A DNA stretch of 64,000 nt from Xylocopa sonorina (Eukaryota; Arthropoda; Insecta; Hymenoptera; Apidae): assembly GCF_050948175.1 (NCBI RefSeq), contig NW_027490163.1, positions 930,001 to 994,000 on the forward strand. The letters are read 5' to 3'. The notes beneath the pieces were generated by a model, which was given only the letters and a program-made list of their open reading frames with translations, was not told the origin of the DNA and did not search any database. A program made the position numbers and the translations under genes. This document shows positions 39,613 through 46,965 of this stretch, in pieces; positions within the stretch are counted from its first letter, which is position 1; each line of letters starts with the position of its first letter.

Positions 39613-39630
39613 TGGTGACAGCGGTGGGAT
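39613..39630 (+). other. Primer binding site (tRNA-Leu type), copy 1
   Basis: TGGTGACAGCGGTGGGAT starts 6 nt after the LTR end. Its reverse complement, ATCCCACCGCTGTCACCA, ends in CCA and matches the 3' end of eukaryotic tRNA-Leu with about one difference, judged from the general form ...CCCACCGCTGCCACCA. The host tRNA set would be needed to confirm which isoacceptor primes. Confidence 0.8.
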
Positions 39631-39679
39631 TGCTTCGCGTTAAGTCGAGAAATTCAGCTTTGAACGTACGCGATCAGCC

Positions 39680-40978
39680 ATGGCGACACGGACGCCTACA
39701 AAAACGCGCCTTCAATCGTCTAGAGCCGCCGCCGCAGGTGTAGATGCGGATCGCGATAAAAGAGTAGCCCGAAATATAGAGTTTCAAGACGCGCTTGCCG
39801 ACACCGTTCCACGAACTGCCGAGACCTGTGAAAGTAATAGACCCGCCGACAATACAGTGTCTCTAATGCAACAGATAGAACAGATGCGCCGTGAATTGGA
39901 GGCCTTGCGTCATTCACAGACAGTTTCAAGGGCCGACACCGTACCATTAGATATTCCACAATTTAACTCGTCGACGCCGCAGGACTCGAATATCGAATCC
40001 GGGAATCCACAACACGATGAACTGTCGCTAAAACAAGCCTTGGAGGCCGTTCCTCACTACGATGGGCAAAACATGCCTGTTCTGCAATTCACGCGAGCGT
40101 GTAAGCGAGCTTACGAGCTGATTCCGGGCGGTTGCGAGCGTACTTTCACCCGTTTAATTAAAAGTAAATTGAAGGGACGCGCGTATTTGGCATTGGAGGA
40201 CGAACTGTGCCAATCTATATTAGAGTTAACAGATATTTTGCGAAGTTCTTTCGGTGCCGTCAGATCCGCGGATCACTACCGCGGAGAGTTAACCAACATT
40301 TATATGAAATCAGGAGAGCACATATTAGATTACATTAGCCGCGTAAAGGACCTGCGGACTGCAATCATAGATTGCGAGAGGTTAGATCCATACGCTTCCG
40401 GACGCGGTTCATCCAACGTAGACGAACTTACATTACGATGTTTTACAGACGGTTTAATTCCAGAACTTCGCGTTCAAATTCCTTTACACACGATCCAGTC
40501 GCACCAAGAAGCGTTTTCGCGAGCTAGAGGATTATACAAGAGGTACGAATTAGATCGCGAACGCCTGACAAACCCTCGAACTCAGGTAGAGAACCGGGTA
40601 AAACGAAACGAAATAATTTGTTCCGCATGCAATAATACAGGTCATTACGCTAGGGATTGCCGCGCCAGGTCAACTCCGTTACGACCAGAGCCTAACGCCT
40701 ACAATCCACTTACCCAGCGCGAAACACCTGCTCCCAGGGCCGCGTATAACCAACCGCGACCGTTAATTCCTGGCGAAAAATATTGTAGATATTGTCGAAC
40801 GCCGGGACATGAGATTGAGGAATGCCGAAAGCGGCAATATTATAATAACATCCGGGTATCGGGAAACGGGAATGGCCTCCCTCCGCGCCGCGAGACAGGA
40901 CGCGAGGCCACTCGCCAAGTTCGTTCTCTCGCGTCAAACTATCAAACCACGGAAATCGAAAATACAGAGCCGCAGTAA
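39680..40978 (+). CDS. gag: Gag polyprotein, retrotransposon copy 1
   Basis: A 432-residue capsid/nucleocapsid precursor that would package the element's RNA into virus-like particles. The start codon at 39680 lies in a good context (GCCATGG), 73 nt after the 5' LTR. The basic N-terminus is followed by a short heptad-like helix around residues 62-80 (LMQQIEQMRRELEALRHS), possibly a coiled coil. The central region (about 115-300, with the stretch ACKRAYELIPGGCERTFTRL) is capsid-like. Two CCHC zinc knuckles of the form C-x2-C-x4-H-x4-C are complete: C314/C317/H322/C327 and C369/C372/H377/C382. They bind RNA in related Gags. The tail is arginine-rich and ends at TAA 40976-40978. The final ~130 nt overlap the pol frame, and a frameshift cassette lies at codon ~394-396. 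Family assignment is firm; maturation sites cannot be placed. Confidence 0.95.
   Translation: MATRTPTKTRLQSSRAAAAGVDADRDKRVARNIEFQDALADTVPRTAETCESNRPADNTVSLMQQIEQMRRELEALRHSQTVSRADTVPLDIPQFNSSTPQDSNIESGNPQHDELSLKQALEAVPHYDGQNMPVLQFTRACKRAYELIPGGCERTFTRLIKSKLKGRAYLALEDELCQSILELTDILRSSFGAVRSADHYRGELTNIYMKSGEHILDYISRVKDLRTAIIDCERLDPYASGRGSSNVDELTLRCFTDGLIPELRVQIPLHTIQSHQEAFSRARGLYKRYELDRERLTNPRTQVENRVKRNEIICSACNNTGHYARDCRARSTPLRPEPNAYNPLTQRETPAPRAAYNQPRPLIPGEKYCRYCRTPGHEIEECRKRQYYNNIRVSGNGNGLPPRRETGREATRQVRSLASNYQTTEIENTEPQ
40861..40910 (+). promoter_or_regulatory. Programmed -1 ribosomal frameshift cassette, copy 1
   Basis: GGGAAAC at 40861-40867 sits in gag phase as G GGA AAC, the canonical X XXY YYZ slippery form. 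After a 5-nt spacer, a 7-bp stem follows: TGGCCTC (40873-40879) pairs with GAGGCCA (40904-40910), with a further GCG/CGC pairing inside (40885-40887 with 40901-40903). Slipping back one base moves ribosomes from gag phase into the pol frame, which is open from 40849. The site lies inside the gag/pol overlap 40849-40978. This is how Pol would be made, at a lower level than Gag. Confidence 0.85.
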
Positions 40979-43900
40979 ATTTAACGGGTAAGACTAACAC
41001 TCCCAGCGTCGTCTTAAAATCGGATACGTTACTTAAACCAACCGAATTTATGATAGATACCGGCGCTGAGATTAACATAATAAAACGTTCCGCACTATCT
41101 TCTTCCGCTCGAATCGATACCGACGAAGTAGTAGTAATTACGGGCGTGACAAATGGCAAGACTACGACTATCGGTACAGTAAACTTAGTGTTATTTGACC
41201 GCGTAGTCCCATTCAATGTTGTAAGTGACGATTTCCCTCTCGGTCCAGATGGGATCCTAGGATCTGGATTCTGTTCCGACGCGGAAATATCCTTTCCTAA
41301 ATGCGAAATCAAGTGGCACGGAAAGACAATTCCGTTCCGCCGCGAAATCGCTAGTTTCGAAACCAAAGCATCTAGGACCTCCGAACAGGTCATTCCGCCG
41401 AAAACCAAACGCTCTAAAACTTTCAGTAAGGTCGATCCGCCAAATAAAATACAGGAGGGAAATCCGAAAACCTCCGGAAGGGTCAAACTACCTGCTCGCG
41501 ATTTTTCTAAGACCGACGAAACGGTCACAGTTCCGCCGCGTATGAATATCGGCGTCAAGGTCAGAGTAGTAAATTCTGAAATCTCCGAGGGAATAATTCC
41601 TCGATTAAATATCGGGCCGGGATTATTCTTTGGCAATGCGCTGGTTAAAGTCAACGAAGGCACGGCGATTACTCGGGTAATAAACTCGACCGATCAAGCG
41701 GTTAAAATCGTTCTGCCCTCCATAAAACTCGAATCAGTGGCGATCAAGCCATCCAAGTCCGAGGAAGATAGCCATTCGTTATTTTCGATTTTTATCACTT
41801 CCAAGAAGTTCGAATCAAATCAAGTATCGCGTCCAAAAATCGGTAACGTTTCCGCCGCTTCGTCCGGCACAACCCAAAAGGGGAAATCGAGTCAATCCAT
41901 TTCGCGTTCAAACATAGCTTCCAGGTACGAAACTCCTCTTAACACCGCAATAAAACCAACGTACGCTCAGGTAGCCAAAACAGCCGCTAAAGTCATGTTA
42001 ACGCGAACATCTGTAACTACGCCGAAATCTCGTTTAGAAAATGTAATTAATACGCTAAGATTGGATCACCTCAACAAAGAGGAAAAACAGCATGTAATAA
42101 ACCTAGTAGATAAGACGCAAGATTTGTTTTACATAGAAGGCGATACTTTAGGCCACACTACCGCAGCTACGCACAAAATACCCACGGTCGACAACCGACC
42201 AATTAACGTCAAGCAGTATAGATTTCCGCCCGTACATAAAGAGGAGATTCGGGACCAGATTAATAAACTTCTTCAGAATGGTATTATCCGCGATTCAAAG
42301 TCTCCGTACAACTCGCCGTTGTGGGTAGTTCCCAAAAAGGCCGATTCTCAAGGGAAAAAGCGCTGGCGTGTAGTGATCGATTATCGTGCACTAAACGAGA
42401 AGTCGATCGCCGACGCCTATCCCTTGCCGTGTATTACGGAGATTTTGGATCAGTTGGGCAGTGCTAAGTACTTTAGCACATTCGACTTGGCCAGCGGTTT
42501 CCATCAAATCCCGATGGAAGCCGCTGACGCACATAAAACGGCATTCTCCACACCGCATGGCCATTACGAATTCACGAGAATGCCGTTCGGCCTTAAGAAT
42601 GCGCCTGCCACATTTCAGAGGCTAATGGATAACGTGCTCGCGGGGCTACAGGGTAACGAGCTCTTTGTTTATTTGGACGATATCGTCCTCTACGCTAGCT
42701 CCCTTCAAGAGCACGCAGTCAAGTACGAAAGATTAACGCGTAAACTAAGAGAGGCCAATCTGGTCCTCCAACCCGATAAGTGCGAGTTTTTGAGGCGCGA
42801 AGTGAGTTACCTCGGGCACGTAATCAGTGAGAGTGGCGTGAAACCGGACCCGGCAAAGATAAGCGCGGTTCGAGATTTTCCCCGACCAACTAATCCCAAA
42901 CAAATAAAACAATTCTTAGGCCTTGCCGGATACTATCGGCGATTCATATCAAATTTCTCCAACGTCGCTAAACCTCTCACGAACTTATTAAAGAAGGACA
43001 CTACTTTTGTATGGCGTAATGAGCAGGAGAATGCTTTTGTTAAGTTACGCGACGCGCTATGCGAGGCGCCAATCCTGCAGTATCCGAACTTTAATTTACC
43101 ATTCGTAATTACCACGGATGCATCGGCAGACGCGATAGGCGGTGTGTTAAGCCAAGGGCCGATTGGCCGTGATCTACCGATTGCATATACTTCGCGACTC
43201 CTGAATTCGGCCGAAAGAAACTATTCAACGATTGAAAAGGAGTGTTTAGCCATAATCTACGCAGTCCATCATTTCCGACCATACATATACGGCAAACAAT
43301 TTAAGCTAGTCACCGACCATCGTCCACTGGTGTGGATGAATTCCGTAAAGGATCCATCCAGCCGTCTTGTGCGGTGGAGGCTGAAGCTTTCCGAGTACGA
43401 CTATGAGATGATTTATAAAGCCGGGAAAACGAATTCAAACGCCGACGCGCTCTCACGAAATCCAGTAAGAGTATTTCCACTTACGCAATCATCTTCCGAC
43501 GAAAACATTTTCGATCCAATTCCGAAATCCTCCCAGCGGAGAGAGCCCCAAGCTCCACCCGCACCACCACCGTCACCTAGCTCCGATGACAACCTACCAC
43601 CATTACCGACCGATATCTACGTACCGGCAGAGGGTGAACACGTACGATACGAACCATTATTCAAATTCTCAAGAGACACTATAGCTACCAGACGCGATAA
43701 CATTGTCATTTTTATTACACAATCGGGAAACCCATACGATGCAGGCGCGAAGGAAATTCAAAAATGCGGAAAATTTTTTTTCAATAGGAAAGACGTTCAT
43801 CTCACGAAAGCTAGAGTAACGAAAATCGATGACTATTACCAAATTCAGCTTCCAGTAATCGAGCACGACAGTCGAGCCATAGATTATCAGACAGTAGTAG

Positions 43901-45717
43901 AGACATTACGTTCACTGTTCGATGTAATCACCGAGCTACAACTAAGTACATTCAGCATCGCGCAGACGTCACTAGACTCCTTGCCGTGGTCGCAAATTAA
44001 GAGAATTCTAGATGATTTGTTTTATGAAATTCAGGTTCAAATAACGGTTTGCCAGGGACTAATCCATATACCACCGGAAGAACATAGATTAAAAATAATA
44101 CAGCAGAATCACGACACGCCAGTAGGGGGACATAAGGGCGTAAATAAAACTTATTCGCGCATCCGAGAAAAGTATTTTTGGCCCAACATGAAAAACCAGA
44201 TACAGGATTATATTAGTAAATGTAGGAGCTGCCAATTGGAAAAATTAGTTCGTGTAAAAACGAAACAACCTCTAACTTTGACAGACACACCGGGTTCCGC
44301 ATTTGATAAGATTTCGATGGACGTTATGGGTCCACTTCCTACAACTCCTGACGGCTACAAAAACATACTTACCATCCAGGACCTGTTAACGAAATACTCA
44401 GTCGCGATACCATTAAAGCAAACTTCGGCAGTAGATATTGCAGACGCACTTATAACCGGGTTCATTTGCAAATTTGGTTGCCCAAAAGGGATCTTAACAG
44501 ATCAGGGATCCAACTTCATCAATAGCCTCATCAAGGCCATCGCGATTAAATTCAGGATAAAGCAATTCAAGTCTACAGCTTTCCACCCACAGACAAATGG
44601 TTCGGTGGAACGATCCCACCATGTTTTAGCGGAATACCTCAAACATTTCATACACACCAGTGGCGATTGGGAACGATGGCTACCTTACGCAATGCTATCT
44701 TATAATACGAGTGTCCACGAGGGCACATTATACACACCGCACGAACTCGTTTTCGGTCGAATTGCGAGAGTACCATCCGACACACCATTCCAAGACAATA
44801 CAGAGAATGAGACTTATTCGGACTATCTCATTAATTTAAACGAGAAAATTTCGAAATCACAAGCGATCGCCAGGGAGAATCTCGATAATGCCAAACGTCG
44901 TGCGAAACACTATTACGATAGAAAGCTTAACATTCAGAAGTTCGAAGCCGGCCAATGGGTCTTTTTGTTAAGGGAGCCCAATAAACATAAATTTTATTCC
45001 CAATACGCGGGCCCCTATAGAATAATCGAAGTTCTGAATGATAATAACGTTAAGTTAGCTATTAAGGGACGACATAAAATAGTGCATACCAATAAGATTA
45101 AGTTATGTAAAAGAATGAGTGGACTGAAACAGATAGAGACTGAAAATGTGATAGCCAAAGGTGAGAAGTGTTCTCAAAGCTCTACGAGCAGTGAAAGTGC
45201 CAGTGAATTCAGTACCAGCGAACGCTACGGAAATGGTCACTCAAGAGATGCAAAGCGAGCTCGCCACTGCTTATCCGGCAGGGATTCGCCAGTACGACAA
45301 CAGCCAACCGGCAGGACAACAGGTGTGCAGCCACCCACTAATTCGCAGATTCCAGACAGGAGATCTTGGCATGGCCAAGATTCCTTTCGTATGGGGGGAG
45401 GTGTAACGTCTCGCGTATTGCCTTCCATTCCCCAGCGCCTCCCACAGCATCCGGCAGCGACGTACTCACCGTCAGCAGCACCTAAGTACACGGGACGAGC
45501 GCCATCACAACCAAACATACACCACGTCCGCCGAGCCAAGGCTGCTATCAAGGTACGAAGATCTAGGAGTTCGACCGATCGACCGTGTGACAACGTGCAG
45601 CATTTCCAAAGCCAGGAAAGATGCAGCATCCAACCAGACGACTGGACCACTGGGCACAACAGCGAATCACCTACACCATTACAGGGTTATTCCTATTTCC
45701 AAAGTATATATTCGTAA
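40867..45717 (+). CDS. pol: Pol polyprotein (PR-RT-RNase H-IN), made as Gag-Pol fusion, copy 1
   Basis: Enzymatic polyprotein in the -1 frame relative to gag; after slippage at 40861-40867 the fusion would be about 2012 residues. The first ATG, at 41050, lies within the protease active site (MIDTGAEIN), so it is not the start. Numbering from that Met: protease DTG at 3-5; a long linker with a conserved-looking segment near 175-220 (IPRLNIGPG); reverse transcriptase about 370-600, with D479 (FDLASG) and YLDD 541-544; RNase H with D690 (TTDAS), IEKE 728-731, D756 (TDHRPL) and D799 (NADALSR); a proline-rich spacer 833-853; a macro-like region ~884-1005; integrase zinc finger H1021/H1028/C1058/C1061 and catalytic D1091, D1151, E1187 (D-D-35-E); GPY at 1321-1323. 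The final ~200 residues are low-complexity, and the last 105 codons lie inside the 3' LTR. All catalytic residues are present. Confidence 0.95.
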   Translation, partial: REWPPSAPRDRTRGHSPSSFSRVKLSNHGNRKYRAAVNLTGKTNTPSVVLKSDTLLKPTEFMIDTGAEINIIKRSALSSSARIDTDEVVVITGVTNGKTTTIGTVNLVLFDRVVPFNVVSDDFPLGPDGILGSGFCSDAEISFPKCEIKWHGKTIPFRREIASFETKASRTSEQVIPPKTKRSKTFSKVDPPNKIQEGNPKTSGRVKLPARDFSKTDETVTVPPRMNIGVKVRVVNSEISEGIIPRLNIGPGLFFGNALVKVNEGTAITRVINSTDQAVKIVLPSIKLESVAIKPSKSEEDSHSLFSIFITSKKFESNQVSRPKIGNVSAASSGTTQKGKSSQSISRSNIASRYETPLNTAIKPTYAQVAKTAAKVMLTRTSVTTPKSRLENVINTLRLDHLNKEEKQHVINLVDKTQDLFYIEGDTLGHTTAATHKIPTVDNRPINVKQYRFPPVHKEEIRDQINKLLQNGIIRDSKSPYNSPLWVVPKKADSQGKKRWRVVIDYRALNEKSIADAYPLPCITEILDQLGSAKYFSTFDLASGFHQIPMEAADAHKTAFSTPHGHYEFTRMPFGLKNAPATFQRLMDNVLAGLQGNELFVYLDDIVLYASSLQEHAVKYERLTRKLREANLVLQPDKCEFLRREVSYLGHVISESGVKPDPAKISAVRDFPRPTNPKQIKQFLGLAGYYRRFISNFSNVAKPLTNLLKKDTTFVWRNEQENAFVKLRDALCEAPILQYPNFNLPFVITTDASADAIGGVLSQGPIGRDLPIAYTSRLLNSAERNYSTIEKECLAIIYAVHHFRPYIYGKQFKLVTDHRPLVWMNSVKDPSSRLVRWRLKLSEYDYEMIYKAGKTNSNADALSRNPVRVFPLTQSSSDENIFDPIPKSSQRREPQAPPAPPPSPSSDDNLPPLPTDIYVPAEGEHVRYEPLFKFSRDTIATRRDNIVIFITQSGNPYDAGAKEIQKCGKFFFNRKDVHLTKARVTKIDDYYQIQLPVIEHDSRAIDYQTVVETLRSLFDVITELQLSTFSIAQTSLDSLPWSQIKRILDDLFYEIQVQITVCQGLIHIPPEEHRLKIIQQNHDTPVGGHKGVNKTYSRIREKYFWPNMKNQIQDYISKCRSCQLEKLVRVKTKQPLTLTDTPGSAFDKISMDVMGPLPTTPDGYKNILTIQDLLTKYSVAIPLKQTSAVDIADALITGFICKFGCPKGILTDQGSNFINSLIKAIAIKFRIKQFKSTAFHPQTNGSVERSHHVLAEYLKHFIHTSGDWERWLPYAMLSYNTSVHEGTLYTPHELVFGRIARVPSDTPFQDNTENETYSDYLINLNEKISKSQAIARENLDNAKRRAKHYYDRKLNIQKFEAGQWVFLLREPNKHKFYSQYAGPYRIIEVLNDNNVKLAIKGRHKIVHTNKIKLCKRMSGLKQIETENVIAKGEKCSQSSTSSESASEFSTSERYGNGHSRDAKRARHCLSGRDSPVRQQPTGRTTGVQPPTNSQIPDRRSWHGQDSFRMGGGVTSRVLPSIPQRLPQHPAATYSPSAAPKYTGRAPSQPNIHHVRRAKAAIKVRRSRSSTDRPCDNVQHFQSQERCSIQPDDWTTGHNSESPTPLQGYSYFQSIYS
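45393..45401 (+). other. Polypurine tract, copy 1
   Basis: GGGGGGAGG lies immediately upstream of the 3' LTR start TGTAACG, where the plus-strand primer of LTR retrotransposons is expected. It is translated as part of pol (Met-Gly-Gly-Gly-Val across the border), so it is both a priming signal and coding sequence. Confidence 0.85.
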
Positions 45718-46961
45718 ATCGTTTTCTAGATCTAAGTACTCGACACATACATTGTACATACGCAGACAACACACACATAGTTTCTAAGATCAATGTAAAT
45801 ATCCATAATTATAAGTTGCGATACGCTCGAGCGGGCGTCCGACGCGTGCGGCTCACGCGTAACGCGAGCCGCGCCCCACTCCGACCGGCCGCCCCACTGC
45901 GCGGGCCGAGCGGCCACCCCACTCCGGGCTCCAGCGACTCGCGCGCCACGCGACCTAAGGAGGTCGCGGACCCGCGATCGGAGAGTCAGTCTTCTCCGAG
46001 CTTCGTTCCAAGCTGATCATCAGACAGCTCTAATCCACCTTAGTCAGAGGTGTTCGTAATTCTATTCTAAATTCAAGTTCAATTCCAATCATAGAGTCTA
46101 GTTCTAACTCCAATTCTAAACAATTAAGTCTACTTTTAACTTAGTCTTAGGGAAAGTACAGTGTAAGCTTAGGATTAACTTAGAATATACTTTGATTTTA
46201 CCTCCTAACTACTAGTTCAGTTATTGATAATTTCCATTAACTTCGTTCTTATCCTACGAGTTCTTCCACGAGCCAACGCGTGGACATTCTACATTCAATC
46301 CAATCGTTAGTCGATCATTGGTAATCAGCTGGTTAGAGCGGACCGCCGCTTAGCTTCGCTGACCCATACGTGAGACTGCGTGCAGATAACGTCGACATTT
46401 CACTCTCTGGACCGACAGGCTAGAGCGGACCGCCGCTTACCCGAGTCGTATCTAGTCTGCTGAAATTAGACGCGAATGTGCAGTAATTCGAAGCGAAAGG
46501 CTCGACGTGCGGGAAGGAAGAACTTCCTACGCCGTCTCGTACGTGAATACGTGGGCACCAAAGCCTTACCGTCGATCTGTGCATCCGCCACCGTCCTCGT
46601 GGCTTCTCAACGTTCCACGCCGACAACCTTATCCGATACAGGGAAGCCGAACATTGCTGAATCCCCGCAACGCTGGGCGCTCATTCCTTTGGACATTCAG
46701 CCTCGCAGTCCTTACGCAGCATCGATACCAGACTACGATCCACGGAAGCAGAGATATCTCTGGAAAGAATATTGATTTGTTCGCTATCAAGACGGCAAAG
46801 GTAGGATTTTTCCACATTTACCGCGTTAGCGTGTTCGTAAAAGCGTTCGTTGTCCCACGGAAGGAACCCGGCATTAGTCGCAATTAAGCGAGCCGTTTCC
46901 GCGAATTGGCTGCGTGTCGCCTCCGAGTAAAACGGAAATTTTCCACCCTCGTGACGTGACA
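45402..46961 (+). repeat. 3' LTR of retrotransposon copy 1
   Basis: 1560 bp, TGTAACG...CGTGACA, identical as read to 38047-39606. The pol stop codon (TAA, 45715-45717) lies 314-316 nt into it. It is followed by the target duplication CTTA and then by satellite TCAGGAAACATAG. The small open frames inside recur unchanged in all four LTRs in the window and have no recognisable domain. Confidence 0.96.
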
Positions 46962-46965
46962 CTTA

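Larger units (their letters stand above)
38043..46965 (+). mobile_element. Full-length Ty3/Gypsy LTR retrotransposon, copy 1 (with TSD)
   Basis: The element spans 38047-46961 (8915 bp), flanked by the 4-bp duplication CTTA (38043-38046, 46962-46965). Order: 1560-bp 5' LTR, tRNA-Leu-type primer binding site, gag, pol (protease, reverse transcriptase, RNase H, integrase), polypurine tract, 1560-bp 3' LTR. Integrase after RNase H places it in Ty3/Gypsy (Metaviridae-like). No env frame exists between the integrase and the 3' LTR. All frames are intact and the LTRs are identical as read, so the element looks recent and potentially autonomous. The empty target is preserved in paralogous satellite copies at ~50614 and ~52701 (ATATCTTATCAGG). 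Its transcriptional orientation is opposite to the surrounding monomers' own orientation. Confidence 0.97.

Noticed and set aside
41050..41052. ATG at 41050 as the true pol start
   Set aside because: It is two residues before the catalytic Asp of the protease, so a protein starting there would lack the protease N-terminus. The frame is open upstream to 40849 and a frameshift site is present.
40710..41663. 317-codon open frame on the minus strand (also at 56036-56989)
   Set aside because: It lies antisense across the gag 3' end and the pol protease/linker. Those sense frames have clear domains and the antisense product has none, so it is a shadow frame.
45100..45401. An envelope gene downstream of integrase
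   Set aside because: Only the low-complexity end of pol lies between integrase and the LTR. There is no signal peptide, transmembrane segment or separate frame.
45237..45659. 140-codon minus-strand frame over the pol end and LTR start (also 60563-60985, with shorter forms in the 5' LTRs)
   Set aside because: It is the antisense of the pol tail, has no domain, and its length changes with the flank.
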